From assembly GCF_025370785.1 (NCBI RefSeq), contig NZ_JAMXFA010000011.1:1-64000 (forward strand): a DNA stretch of 64,000 nt. Direction: 5' to 3'. Both the position numbers and the translations under genes were made by a program. The notes under the pieces are model-generated. The model was not told the origin of the DNA. It did no database searches and saw only the letters and a program-made list of their open reading frames with translations. The DNA is from Laspinema olomoucense D3b (GTDB taxonomy: Bacteria > Cyanobacteriota > Cyanobacteriia > Cyanobacteriales > Laspinemataceae). Below, in pieces: positions 17,512 to 26,681 of this stretch (positions are counted from its first letter, which is position 1; each line of letters begins with the position of its first letter).

Positions 17512-18762
17512 ATGAACAACGATAAATTTCCGGAAAAATGGGAAGACAAGAAAGACAAAGAAAGCTCAGCTTATAAGAACAGTTGGATTGACCCATTACT
17601 CCAGGTACAGGACAAGGTTAATCAGGTGGCGAAGCAGAAACCTCGATTATTTGAACTCTCGGCGATAGGGGTCGTGGCTTTAATCTTGATTGCAGTCATG
17701 CCGCTGGTTTTGTCAGATTTTCGCTTGGATTTGTTGCATCGGTATTTAGCCTTGGCGATCGTTGCTCTGGGAATTGATTTGATTTGGGGTTATACGGGAC
17801 TGCTGAGTTTGGGACATGGGATATTTTTTGCCCTTGGGGGATATGCGATCGCCATGCATATCAAATTACAAATTCCTGAAACTGCCAGCAGTCAACTTCC
17901 GGACTTTATGGGACTCTATGGAGTGACGGAACTGCCTTGGTTTTGGGGGCCTTTTTCATCGTTTCCCTTCACGGCGATCGCCATCCTGTTAATTCCGGGC
18001 ATCCTTGCCGCCTTTCTCGGGTATCTCGTCTTCCGAAATCGCATCCGAGGGGTGTACTTCTCTATTCTCACCCAAGCGGCTACCATCGTCTTTTTTAACT
18101 TCTTCAACGGACAACAAAAACTCTTCAACGGCACCAACGGACTCACAGATTTTCAAACCCTGTTAGGATTTCCCATCTCCAACCCAAATACACAATATGG
18201 GTTTTATGTAATCACAGTCATCCTGTTAGCGGGTTCCTATCTTCTCTGTCGCTGGTTAACCTCGGGACGTTTCGGACGCTTACTCATTGCCATTCGGGAT
18301 GATGAAAGCCGCGTTCGATTTTCAGGTTACAATCCCACCGGATATAAAGTCTTAGTCTTTGCCATTTCTGCCGCTTTAGCCGGACTCGGCGGCGCACTGT
18401 TTACCCTTAGATCCGGTATCATTTCCCCCAGAGCAATGGATATTGCCTTTTCCATTGAAATGGTTATTTGGGTGGCGGTAGGCGGTAGAGCAACCTTAAT
18501 TGGAGCCATCCTCGGAGCCTTATTAGTTAACTATGGGAAAAGTTTTTTAAGCGAACAATTCCCCGAAATTTGGCTGTTTTTCCAAGGCGCACTATTCCTG
18601 ATTGTCGTCTTAGTTCTTCCTAATGGCATTGTGGGTTGGTTGCGGACCGAAGCGGGTAATTTCATTCGCACCATTACCGGACGTCCCCGCTATGTGATTA
18701 CCTATCCTAAGTTAGCAGAAGACCCCGAAATTCAACGGGAACGTGAAACCCTGGAGCCTTAA
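17512..18762 (+). CDS. urtC: urea ABC transporter permease UrtC
   Basis: The 416-aa permease is of the LivM type. About 55 hydrophilic residues precede the first membrane helix. Family segments include DLIWGYTGLLSLGHGIFFALGGYA, RNRIRGVYFSILTQAA, and the coupling loop AIRDDESRVRFSGYNPTGYK. It forms the second half of the urea channel with UrtB. It starts 35 nt after urtB and is followed after 66 nt by urtD. Confidence 0.95.
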   Translation: MNNDKFPEKWEDKKDKESSAYKNSWIDPLLQVQDKVNQVAKQKPRLFELSAIGVVALILIAVMPLVLSDFRLDLLHRYLALAIVALGIDLIWGYTGLLSLGHGIFFALGGYAIAMHIKLQIPETASSQLPDFMGLYGVTELPWFWGPFSSFPFTAIAILLIPGILAAFLGYLVFRNRIRGVYFSILTQAATIVFFNFFNGQQKLFNGTNGLTDFQTLLGFPISNPNTQYGFYVITVILLAGSYLLCRWLTSGRFGRLLIAIRDDESRVRFSGYNPTGYKVLVFAISAALAGLGGALFTLRSGIISPRAMDIAFSIEMVIWVAVGGRATLIGAILGALLVNYGKSFLSEQFPEIWLFFQGALFLIVVLVLPNGIVGWLRTEAGNFIRTITGRPRYVITYPKLAEDPEIQRERETLEP

Positions 18763-18828
18763 CCCAATCGACTTCCAATGAGTTGATTGGGGAAACATTC
18801 TAGTCATCAAGTATCTGAGAGAGAGTCC

Positions 18829-19584
18829 GTGAACGAGAACATCTTAGAAATTGAAAATTTAACGGTTAGTTTTGACGGATTTAATGCCCTCAATAACCTG
18901 ACATTCACCATGAATACGGGGGAGTTACGGGTCATTATTGGTCCCAATGGTGCTGGAAAAACTACCTTTTTAGATGTGATTACCGGAAAGGTTAAACCCA
19001 CCCAAGGGAAAGTTTTCTTTAAAGGGCGAAACCTCCGAAAATATTCTGAAGATAGTATCGCTCGGTTTGGCATTGGTCGTAAATTTCAAACCCCACGGGT
19101 TTACCTAAATCTTACCCCCCGGGAAAATTTAGAAATTTCCTGCAATCGGAATAAAAATGTATTTCAAACCTTATTGAAACCGACCCCGGCTTCGGAACAC
19201 AATACGGTCAAAACGTTACTCGAAACTATTGGTTTGGTTGCTAAAGCAGATATTGCCTCGGGATTACTCTCCCACGGGGAAAAGCAGTGGCTAGAAATTG
19301 GGATGTTACTGGCTCAATCTCCCGATTTACTGCTCGTTGATGAACCTGTAGCCGGTTTGACCGATGAAGAAACCGCCCTCACTGGAGAATTACTGATTTC
19401 CTTGGCTCAAAGTCATTCGATTATTGTGATTGAACATGATATGGAATTCGTGCGGCAAATTGCCCGAAAAGTGACAGTATTACATGAGGGTTCGGTACTC
19501 TGTGAAGGAAGTATTGAAGAAGTGCAAAATGACCCCAAAGTGATTCAAGTCTATTTGGGAAGTACCGAGGAAGATGAAGAATAA
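18829..19584 (+). CDS. urtD: urea ABC transporter ATP-binding protein UrtD
   Basis: The 251-aa ATPase has Walker A GPNGAGKTT, an ABC signature written LSHGEKQWLEIGM (LSHGE in place of LSGGQ, as is normal for UrtD/LivG), and Walker B LLLVDEPVAGL, with the switch His in IVIEHDMEF. It powers urea uptake with UrtE. I place the start at a GTG at 18829, preceded by GAGAGAG; a TTG at 18787 would add 14 residues unlike the family N-terminus. Confidence 0.94.
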   Translation: MNENILEIENLTVSFDGFNALNNLTFTMNTGELRVIIGPNGAGKTTFLDVITGKVKPTQGKVFFKGRNLRKYSEDSIARFGIGRKFQTPRVYLNLTPRENLEISCNRNKNVFQTLLKPTPASEHNTVKTLLETIGLVAKADIASGLLSHGEKQWLEIGMLLAQSPDLLLVDEPVAGLTDEETALTGELLISLAQSHSIIVIEHDMEFVRQIARKVTVLHEGSVLCEGSIEEVQNDPKVIQVYLGSTEEDEE

Positions 19585-19622
19585 GCCCGATTAAGACCCT
19601 ATAAAAACTGAGAATAAAGTTG

Positions 19623-20378
19623 ATGAATTCACTGGATAACCTGGAAAACCCCTACCTGACAGAACCCTCAACCCATCGGATGCTACAAGTATCTGGCTTG
19701 AATGTTTATTATGGAGAAAGTCACATTTTACGGGATGTGGATTTGAACGTATCCCCGGGACAAATGGTTTGCCTCATTGGACGCAATGGAGTGGGCAAAA
19801 CTACTTTGTTAAAAACGATTATGGGGTTACTGCAACCTCGGAAGGGACAAATCTATTTAGAGGGTCAACCCATTATTGATAAATCAAGCGATCGCCGCGC
19901 TAAAATGGGCATCGGCTATGTACCTCAAGGTCGAGAAATCATTCCCCGCTTGACGGTGAAAGAAAATTTAATTTTGGGCTTAGAAGCGCGACCCACGCGC
20001 CCTAAAACCCTGGAAATTTCTGATGAAATCTTCGAGCTATTTCCTGTTTTAAATAAAATGTTACACCGGATGGGAGGCGATTTGAGTGGGGGACAACAAC
20101 AACAACTGGCGATCGCCCGCGCCTTGATGGGAAATCCTCGCTTACTCATCCTCGATGAACCGACGGAAGGGATTCAACCTTCCATTATTTTAGAAATTGA
20201 AGCGGCAGTGCGTCGAATTATCCAATCAAAAGGCATTTCAGTCCTGTTAGTAGAACAGCATTTGCATTTTGTTCGAGAAGCCGATTGGTATTATGCTATG
20301 CAAAAAGGAGGCATTGTTGCCTCGGGTTCCACTGCAGAACTCAGTAATGAAGTCATTCAAAGATTCCTAGCGGTGTAA
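19623..20378 (+). CDS. urtE: urea ABC transporter ATP-binding protein UrtE
   Basis: The 251-aa LivF-type ATPase has Walker A GRNGVGKTT, signature LSGGQQQQLAIARAL, Walker B LLILDEPTEGI, and a switch His in VLLVEQHLHFV. It pairs with UrtD. The start is the ATG at 19623 (a TTG directly before it adds one residue). The extra N-terminal 20 residues before VSGLNVYYGESHILRDV are longer than in most UrtE. It is the last urt gene, followed 94 nt later by ureD on the same strand. Confidence 0.95.
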   Translation: MNSLDNLENPYLTEPSTHRMLQVSGLNVYYGESHILRDVDLNVSPGQMVCLIGRNGVGKTTLLKTIMGLLQPRKGQIYLEGQPIIDKSSDRRAKMGIGYVPQGREIIPRLTVKENLILGLEARPTRPKTLEISDEIFELFPVLNKMLHRMGGDLSGGQQQQLAIARALMGNPRLLILDEPTEGIQPSIILEIEAAVRRIIQSKGISVLLVEQHLHFVREADWYYAMQKGGIVASGSTAELSNEVIQRFLAV

Positions 20379-20472
20379 TCAAAAAGTCTGGGTTCTACAG
20401 GCTATGACAACTGGATTTCTGGTCAAAGGGCAGGCTATAGTAGGATTTGATGTAACCTGAATCCGAGAATTT

Positions 20473-21336
20473 GTGAAGAATAGTCTGACTGAAAATCCAG
20501 GGCTTAAAGGATGGCATGGCAGCTTAGAATTAGCTTATGCTCAATCTGGAACAGCCACCCAAATGGTATCGGCTAAGGCGACGGCCCCTCTCAAGATGCA
20601 GCGCCCCTTTTATCCGGAAGGGGAAGGGGTTTGTCATAGCGTGATTTTGCATACTGCTGGGGGAATTGTTGGGGGTGATTCCCTGGGCCAATCGATTCAT
20701 CTCCAGGAGAATGCTCATGCCTTAATTACCACCGCAGCGGCAGCTAAAATTTATCGGAGTATGGGTGAAGTTGCACGGCAAACTATTCAAATTCAGGTTG
20801 ATTCTGGGGCTTATTGTGAATGGCTTCCCCAGGAAAGTATTATTTTTAATGGAGCAATCTATCGCCAAGATTTACGCATTGAATTAGCCCCGGATGCCCG
20901 CTTTTTGTTGTGGGAAATTAACCGATTTGGACGGAGTGCCCGGGGGGAAACGTTTGTTGAGGGAGAGTGGCGATCGCAGACAGAAATCTGGCAACAGGGT
21001 CGTCCCCTGTGGATCGATCGCCAACATCTCCAGGGGAGTGAGTCCGCAGTTGCCTCGGACCATGCTTTAGGCGGTTTCCCCATTGTGGCGACTCTCGCCT
21101 GGATTGCGGACCCGGTGACCCCGGAATTGGTCCAGGAAGCGCGATCGCTGTGGGAGACGCGTTCCAGTTCCTCCGACGGCGAAGCTGGGGTCACCAGGCT
21201 CACTCACGGATTATTATGTCGATATCGTGGATCTTCGACCCCAGAAGTGCGAAACTGGTTTAGCGAAGTTTGGCAACTCCTGCGCCTGAGGTTTATAGGC
21301 CGTCCGAGTTGTCCTCCGCGAGTTTGGCCGATTTGA
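20473..21336 (+). CDS. ureD: urease accessory protein UreD
   Basis: The 287-aa product matches UreD (UreH), the scaffold that binds apo-urease and recruits UreF and UreG. Characteristic segments are [18 protein letters not shown], the [10 protein letters not shown] turn, [12 protein letters not shown], and [13 protein letters not shown]. The C-terminus [14 protein letters not shown] is typical. It starts at a GTG. ureA begins 10 nt downstream with AGGA before its ATG, so ureD, ureA and ureB form one operon, probably continuing from urtE. Confidence 0.95.
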   Translation: MKNSLTENPGLKGWHGSLELAYAQSGTATQMVSAKATAPLKMQRPFYPEGEGVCHSVILHTAGGIVGGDSLGQSIHLQENAHALITTAAAAKIYRSMGEVARQTIQIQVDSGAYCEWLPQESIIFNGAIYRQDLRIELAPDARFLLWEINRFGRSARGETFVEGEWRSQTEIWQQGRPLWIDRQHLQGSESAVASDHALGGFPIVATLAWIADPVTPELVQEARSLWETRSSSSDGEAGVTRLTHGLLCRYRGSSTPEVRNWFSEVWQLLRLRFIGRPSCPPRVWPI

Positions 21337-21346
21337 AGGAATTATT

Positions 21347-21649
21347 ATGCAACTTTCTCCCCAAGAAAAAGACAAATTATTAATTTTTACGGCAGCATTA
21401 GTTGCGGAACGTCGTAAAAATCGGGGCTTACTTTTAAATTATCCGGAAGCTGTTGCCTATATTTCTGCTGCTATTTTAGAAGGGGCAAGAGATGGGAGAA
21501 CAGTCGCCGATTTGATGAGCTATGGCGCAACCTTACTCACCCGAGAGGAAGTGATGGAAGGCGTACCGGAAATGGTGGCAGAAGTGCAGGTGGAAGCGAC
21601 GTTTCCCGATGGCACAAAATTGGTGACGGTTCACAATCCGATTCGGTAA
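21347..21649 (+). CDS. ureA: urease gamma subunit UreA
   Basis: The 100-aa product is a full-length urease gamma subunit. It begins [24 protein letters not shown], contains [28 protein letters not shown], and ends [13 protein letters not shown], all hallmark segments. It forms the (alpha-beta-gamma)3 urease core with UreB and UreC. ureB follows after 43 nt. Confidence 0.97.
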   Translation: MQLSPQEKDKLLIFTAALVAERRKNRGLLLNYPEAVAYISAAILEGARDGRTVADLMSYGATLLTREEVMEGVPEMVAEVQVEATFPDGTKLVTVHNPIR

Positions 21650-21692
21650 GTTTAACCGATTTAATCTGGAATAATACAGGTAAGAGGTGATG

Positions 21693-22004
21693 ATGATTCC
21701 TGGAGAAATTATTGTTAAAACGGGAGAAATAGAGCTAAATGCGGGACGAAAAACCGTCCGATTGCAGGTAGCAAATTCTGGCGATCGCCCGATTCAAGTT
21801 GGGTCACATTATCATTTTTTTGAGGTCAATGAAGCCTTAAGTTTTGACCGAGATGCCGCCCGAGGAATGCACCTGGATATTCCGGCAGGAACTGCGGTGC
21901 GGTTTGAACCGGGAGATCAGCGAGAGGTGGAATTAGTTCCCTTTGTCGGCAGTCGTCAGGTGTATGGCTTTAATGGGCAAATTAATGGGTCCCTAGACTC
22001 ATAA
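21693..22004 (+). CDS. ureB: urease beta subunit UreB
   Basis: The 103-aa product is a full-length urease beta subunit with [51 protein letters not shown] and [12 protein letters not shown]. Three candidate starts are clustered (GTG 21687, ATG 21690, ATG 21693); I take the third, since AAGAGG lies 5 nt before it and the family starts MIPGE. ureC normally follows ureB, but here the next gene is a type II NADH dehydrogenase. Confidence 0.96.
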   Translation: MIPGEIIVKTGEIELNAGRKTVRLQVANSGDRPIQVGSHYHFFEVNEALSFDRDAARGMHLDIPAGTAVRFEPGDQREVELVPFVGSRQVYGFNGQINGSLDS

Positions 22005-22148
22005 GGCTCAAAGTCTGTAACCGTCACTACTACGATTGTTAAGAATTTCTTTTAAAGTGGAAGCAGTCCTCAAGCTCAACCCGTTATGGCGGGATTTAAG
22101 AGTGGAACAGGGGGATAAATTACCTCTAAAACTAGAAATATATAACTC

Positions 22149-23510
22149 ATGGTAGATGTAAACTCGACAACACCGATTCATCAGGTTGTAATTGTGGGGG
22201 GTGGATTTGGGGGACTGTATGCTGCCCAGTCCCTCGGGCGGGCTCCCGTCCAAGTCACCCTGATTGATAAACGCAATTTTCATTTATTTCAACCCCTGCT
22301 TTATCAAGTGGCAACGGGAACCCTTTCCCCCGCAGATATTGCTTCTCCCTTGCGGGGTGTCCTCAGTAAAAATAAGAATACTAAAGTGCTGCTGGAAGAA
22401 GCAGTGGATATTGACCCAGAACAGCAAAAATTGAAGTTGTTGGGGCAAGAAATTCGGTATGATACGTTAATTGTGGCCACAGGAGTGAGTCATCATTATT
22501 TTGGCAATGACCACTGGGAAGACAAAGCGCCCGGTTTAAAAACCGTGGAAGATGCCTTAGAAATGCGGCGGCGAATTTTTATGGCATTTGAAGCAGCCGA
22601 AAAGGAAACGGACCCGCAAAAACGTCAAGCTTGGTTAACCTTTGCGATCGCCGGAGGGGGACCGACTGGGGTAGAATTAGCTGGGGCGATCGCAGAACTG
22701 GCTCATAATACCTTAAAAGAAGATTTTCGCAATATTGACACCACTGAAGCGAAAATTTTGCTGTTAGAAGGGATGGATAGAATTCTGCCGCCTTATCCCC
22801 CAGAATTGTCCGCGAAAGCGGAAAAATCTTTACATGAATTAGGGGTGAGTGTCCAAACCAATAGTTTGGTTACCAATATTACAGAGGATGCGGTAACAGT
22901 CCGGCGCAAAGAGGGAGAGGAAATCATTCCCACTCGCACTTTATTATGGGCAGCAGGGGTGAAAGCGTCGGGAATGGGGGAAATTTTGGCCCAACGGACG
23001 GGAGTGGAACGCGATCGCGCTGGACGGGTGATTGTGGAGGCGGATTTAAGTGTACCGGGATATCCGAATATTTTTGCGATCGGGGATTTGGCGCATTTTG
23101 CTCATCAAGATGGCAAACCTTTACCCGGGGTGGCACCAGTGGCGATGCAGCAAGGGGAATATGTAGCAAAGGTGATTCAAAACCGCTTCAAGCAGAAGGA
23201 ATATCCGCCCTTTCATTATGTAGATTTTGGCAGTTTAGCGGTAATTGGACGTCATGCGGCGGTTGTAGATTTAGGATTTATTCAATTTTCTGGGTTTATT
23301 GCATGGCTATTTTGGGTCTTTGTGCATATTTACTTTTTGATTGAATTTGACAATAAATTAATCGTGATGATTCAGTGGGGTTGGAACTATTTTACCCGCA
23401 AACGGGGGGCGCGATTAATTACCGGAGAAAAGGGGAAAATGTTACTTGAAATTAAGGGAGGAGGGGACTATCATCTCCCCGAAGCGGAAAAAGAAACCCT
23501 GGAAGTGTAA
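22149..23510 (+). CDS. ndh: type II NADH:quinone oxidoreductase (NDH-2)
   Basis: The 453-aa single-subunit flavoenzyme passes electrons from NAD(P)H to quinone without pumping protons. Two Rossmann folds are visible: VIVGGGFGGLYAAQSLG near the N-terminus for FAD, and IAGGGPTGVELAGAIAEL near residue 165 for NADH. The FAIGDLAHF and GVAPVAMQQGEYVAKVI segments close the FAD site. A hydrophobic, aromatic region (FIAWLFWVFVHIYFLIEF) near the C-terminus gives the membrane contact. It follows ureB by 144 nt on the same strand, but function suggests a separate unit. Confidence 0.93.
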   Translation: MVDVNSTTPIHQVVIVGGGFGGLYAAQSLGRAPVQVTLIDKRNFHLFQPLLYQVATGTLSPADIASPLRGVLSKNKNTKVLLEEAVDIDPEQQKLKLLGQEIRYDTLIVATGVSHHYFGNDHWEDKAPGLKTVEDALEMRRRIFMAFEAAEKETDPQKRQAWLTFAIAGGGPTGVELAGAIAELAHNTLKEDFRNIDTTEAKILLLEGMDRILPPYPPELSAKAEKSLHELGVSVQTNSLVTNITEDAVTVRRKEGEEIIPTRTLLWAAGVKASGMGEILAQRTGVERDRAGRVIVEADLSVPGYPNIFAIGDLAHFAHQDGKPLPGVAPVAMQQGEYVAKVIQNRFKQKEYPPFHYVDFGSLAVIGRHAAVVDLGFIQFSGFIAWLFWVFVHIYFLIEFDNKLIVMIQWGWNYFTRKRGARLITGEKGKMLLEIKGGGDYHLPEAEKETLEV

Positions 23511-23622
23511 GCTGGAAACTGAATCGGGTGACGAGTGACCAGAATCTGTGGGAAATACCCTCTAAGCCAGCGATCGCAATCTCACCCTGAGACACCCTAT
23601 AAGCAGGGCGATCGCCACTTTT

Positions 23623-23943
23623 TCAAAATACAATTTTATCCACAACTCCCACAGGTTCATCGTCATCGGATAAAATATCCAGTAACCGATCCAGTTCAGT
23701 AATTTCCAGCAGATACATCACCGATCCTTTCAGATTACACAAGCTTAAACGGCGGCCTGTTTTTTTAGCCAGTTGATTGGCGGTGATTAATGCCATTAAT
23801 CCAGAATGACTCACCGTGGTGACTTCACCTAAATCAATGAACCAGCGATTGTATTTTTCCCAGGCTAAACGAGCAATATTTTGTTGAAGCATTGCCGATG
23901 CTTTTAAGTCTAAATTACCTTGGGGCTGAAGGACCACGTTCAT
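23623..23943 (-). CDS. STAS domain protein (anti-sigma factor antagonist-like)
   Basis: The 106-aa product is a single STAS domain like SpoIIAA/RsbV: VVLQPQGNLDLKAS, then RWFIDLGEVTTVSHSGLMALI with the phosphorylatable serine region (SHSG), then RLSLCNLKGSVMYLLEITELDRLL. Such proteins switch partner anti-sigma kinases by phosphorylation. I use the ATG at 23943, which has GAGGAAA six bases upstream; an upstream ATG at 24003 would add 20 residues unlike the family. No partner kinase or phosphatase gene is next to it. Confidence 0.85.
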   Translation of the reverse strand: MNVVLQPQGNLDLKASAMLQQNIARLAWEKYNRWFIDLGEVTTVSHSGLMALITANQLAKKTGRRLSLCNLKGSVMYLLEITELDRLLDILSDDDEPVGVVDKIVF

Positions 23944-24186
23944 ACAAATTTCCTCGGTTGATCGGTATGTATCTGGAGAAGCGGCGAGACTGTACTGGTT
24001 CACGCCCCTTCCTAACTCTGCGTAAAAATACGAATGCTTTTCCCTGACTTATGGTCAATATCCGTGATTTTTCGGTGATATTGTGTGATGCAGAAACCGA
24101 GAAACAGCGATCGTTTGGCAGAACAGGGGTGATCGCAATCACTGACAAGTTGCGGATTTTTAAATAATAGATGCTAAAATTCTAGC

Positions 24187-24422
24187 CTAGCAACGCATTG
24201 CCTGGATTAAAACCGGGGGATCCGTGAATCCACTGACTGTTTGACGGGATTGGAGACTGACTTGAATAAGTCCGGAGTTCCCCAGAATTAAGCCGATGGC
24301 GTCGGGAAGCAACTCCCACTTTTCTCTAGCTTTCTTCTACTTCCGGGAACAGTGGGATAGGTATTCCGCAGCTATCAGGGATGTGCAAAAAGCCGGTTTA
24401 TGCAAAAATAAACCGGCTTTTT
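24187..24422 (+). ncRNA. candidate small RNA with extended -10 promoter and strong terminator
   Basis: About 235 nt without a credible reading frame lie between an extended -10 box (TGCTAAAAT at 24172-24180, weak TTGCGG at 24150) and a 14-bp terminator hairpin. Internal pairings include CCCAC/GTGGG enclosing a pyrimidine-rich segment, GGGA/TCCC around AGCAAC, and a possible long-range GGGG/CCCC stem. I do not recognise it as 6S, tmRNA, SRP or RNase P RNA. The terminator could instead serve the minus-strand gene ending at 24533. Confidence 0.35.
24387..24422. terminator. strong bidirectional terminator hairpin
   Basis: A 14-bp perfect stem, AAAAAGCCGGTTTA at 24387-24400 with its complement at 24409-24422 and an 8-nt loop, has A-tracts on one side and T-tracts on the other. 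It can stop transcription in both directions. Confidence 0.85.
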
Positions 24423-24532
24423 GGCTGAATTATTGACTGAAATTACATTAAAAATAGGGAAAAATATGATAATTTGACTCTATGGAGATACCCTGGGATT
24501 GTTTTAAAAGGGAACCGGGAAACTTGGAGGGT

Positions 24533-24754
24533 TTAATCGACCACGCGAATTAAACCCTGGTGGATGAGGTCGAATACCTGGTTAATTTTATACCACTCAG
24601 CCTCACCGATCGCCTCTCTGGATAGCAAACCAGACATCAACAACTGTTGATCCAAACGAGTAAGCTGACGAAATTTAAAAATTTTTTCAAGGATTTCATC
24701 TGTTGATATGGGCGTTCTCTGGGTGGTTGTATGCAGTGTTTCCCTGTAAGTCAT
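24533..24754 (-). CDS. conserved-looking small hypothetical protein, 73 aa
   Basis: I do not recognise a named family. The 73-aa product is helical, with ISTDEILEKIFKFRQLTRLDQQLLMSGLLSREAIGEAEWYKINQVFDLIHQGLIRVVD, a pattern resembling short cyanobacterial proteins of unknown function. No membrane segment, cysteine cluster or nucleic-acid motif is present. No Shine-Dalgarno is evident before the ATG at 24754. A strong terminator lies about 110 nt past the stop codon. The dense coding-like sequence argues it is real. Confidence 0.6.
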   Translation of the reverse strand: MTYRETLHTTTQRTPISTDEILEKIFKFRQLTRLDQQLLMSGLLSREAIGEAEWYKINQVFDLIHQGLIRVVD

Positions 24755-25046
24755 CGTTGTTTAAAACAACTCTACGGTTTCAAGTATGGAGTGGGTTGAA
24801 GCCCGGAGTTGCGATCGCCAGCATACCAAACCCATGAGGTTGATCGACTCATCTGGGAGATCACGATCATTGACATTTACAAAGGAAGGAGGTAATCACC
24901 CGATGAAGGCTTTAATCCCCGATTTTATTTTGGGACTACAATAATGGCGTGACTTCTCCCGTTTTTTCCCACCGGAATGAGGAATCACCGAGTCTTGGTG
25001 ACTCCAGGCGGACTCCAGATAGCGGCAATCCCAACAGGTTGCCGCA

Positions 25047-26327
25047 TTAGAGAGAAAGGCGCAGGGTGCGATCGCCGATGGGAATTGCGGGTACTCGTCC
25101 CCCCCCAAAATAAATCCGCTGAAAATAGCGATCGTATTCCGTCCCCTTTCTGAGGCGATTAATTTTCACTCCACTGTAACCGCCTCGGGGCGTAGAATGA
25201 ATGAATTGAGAATTGCCAATATAAATCCCCACATGAGTGGCTAACCGGCGATTTTCGCTGAAAAAAACTAAATCCCCCGGTTGTAATTCATCCAGGTTTT
25301 GCAATGTTTCAGCCACAGGTTGAGAGTAGAGTTGTTGTTGATAGGCATCGCGGGGTAAATAAAAATTTCCCTCTCTAAAAACCGTCTGGACAAATCCGCT
25401 ACAGTCGAGACGATCGCCAATAGTTCCCCCCCATAAATAAGAACCTCCTCCATATTTTTTCTGCGGCATAAATTGGTGGGCGAGTTGAATCAAGAGAGTT
25501 TTATCGGGGATTAGTTGGGGAAAAGTCACCTGGCGATCGGGCAATTGGAGGATGCGACTATCCGGTAAGCGCACGGTGATTTTATCCCCGGAAGTCTCTT
25601 GGGGAACTAAGGGGAGGCGGGTTCCTAAATAGAGGGTTTGGGGTTGAGAAATCGTCTCCGTGAGTTGGACTTTGGGGGCAGTGATCCAAGCCTCAAAAGT
25701 CGGGCGATCGCATTCTAGCAAATCTTGCCGTTGAATCCAAGCCAGATATCCATCATCTTCTATTCTAACTCGGGCAAATTTGCCATCAGAACTATAGTCT
25801 AATAGCTGGACTGGGGTACCCATCCGTACTTGGGTGGCTAAGTCTCTAATTTCTAAAGTCGGTTTTGTATAGAGATTGCTAGAGGCTTTGACCGTAATCC
25901 CATAATCTAAATCAATATCAGAATAGGGAAAAATGGCCAAATGGGATTCTGCCCCATTGGGGAAACTTTCCCCAGCTAATCCTTCAATTAAGTCTCGTTC
26001 TGTGGCAGTTAAAACCTTTCCCATTAAAACCGGAATATTTCCATTGGAATTAATGCTAACCTCAAAGACCGTATCGCGGTGAATCCGAGCATAAGGTTCC
26101 AATCGGGTAATCGTTCCCGACTGCTCAGGAGAAATATCAAAAAAGACTTGCCTGCGATGGAGTTGCTGTTGTAAAAGCCGTTCCATCTGCGGAGTCAATC
26201 GGTTCACAAAGGTTTGGATATCGGCGGGAACCGCGTTTCCCGGACTAGATAAACTCAGGGCTAGTAAAACTGTTAACAGTCCGGCCAAAAAATACGCTGC
26301 TTTGAGCTTAAATCGAGGAAATATCAT
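25047..26327 (-). CDS. exported SH3 domain and NlpC/P60 (C40) peptidoglycan hydrolase
   Basis: A 426-aa secreted cell-wall hydrolase. A signal peptide (about residues 1-32, ending GNAVPA) is followed by a lipocalin-like or prodomain region, SH3-like repeats (about 140-265), and an NlpC/P60 domain (about 275-400). The catalytic Cys309 lies in RLDCSGFVQ, His365 in THVGIYIG, and the third polar residue is His377 in FIHST. Such enzymes cleave gamma-D-Glu to diamino acid bonds in peptidoglycan stem peptides. It is alone on its strand between a small hypothetical gene and a divergent methyltransferase. Confidence 0.88.
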   Translation of the reverse strand: MIFPRFKLKAAYFLAGLLTVLLALSLSSPGNAVPADIQTFVNRLTPQMERLLQQQLHRRQVFFDISPEQSGTITRLEPYARIHRDTVFEVSINSNGNIPVLMGKVLTATERDLIEGLAGESFPNGAESHLAIFPYSDIDLDYGITVKASSNLYTKPTLEIRDLATQVRMGTPVQLLDYSSDGKFARVRIEDDGYLAWIQRQDLLECDRPTFEAWITAPKVQLTETISQPQTLYLGTRLPLVPQETSGDKITVRLPDSRILQLPDRQVTFPQLIPDKTLLIQLAHQFMPQKKYGGGSYLWGGTIGDRLDCSGFVQTVFREGNFYLPRDAYQQQLYSQPVAETLQNLDELQPGDLVFFSENRRLATHVGIYIGNSQFIHSTPRGGYSGVKINRLRKGTEYDRYFQRIYFGGGRVPAIPIGDRTLRLSL

Positions 26328-26681
26328 AGGGATTTCAGGGTGGGGTCAAGGCAATAGGAGACCAATACTTAGCCACTGTTTCAACGCGTACCGGGCAAAT
26401 CCGGATAGTCTATTTCTGGAGTCGATAGGCAGGCTCTTTCCCTGAAAATCACCTTTCCAGGCTATATCCCCCCGTATTTTAGGCCGCTTGCCAAAAAGAA
26501 GTCTTTTGATTATTTATGCAGTCCGCATGAACATCCGCTATTCTATAAATGGCGATTAGCAATCACCCTCTAAAATGACCCTTTATGAGTCCCCATTTTT
26601 TTTGCTAATCTACAAGAAATCAGGGTCAGTAGCCCGGTTTCTGCTCCGATTTTTAAAAAACGGTATCAACGCCCTAACCCG
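26328..26681. other. 354-bp divergent intergenic region
   Basis: This spacer separates the divergent C40 peptidase and methyltransferase genes and must hold both promoters. I see no NtcA box, riboswitch or clear stem-loop other than a short CCCGGTTTC repeat word near 26632. No coding frame. Confidence 0.4.
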
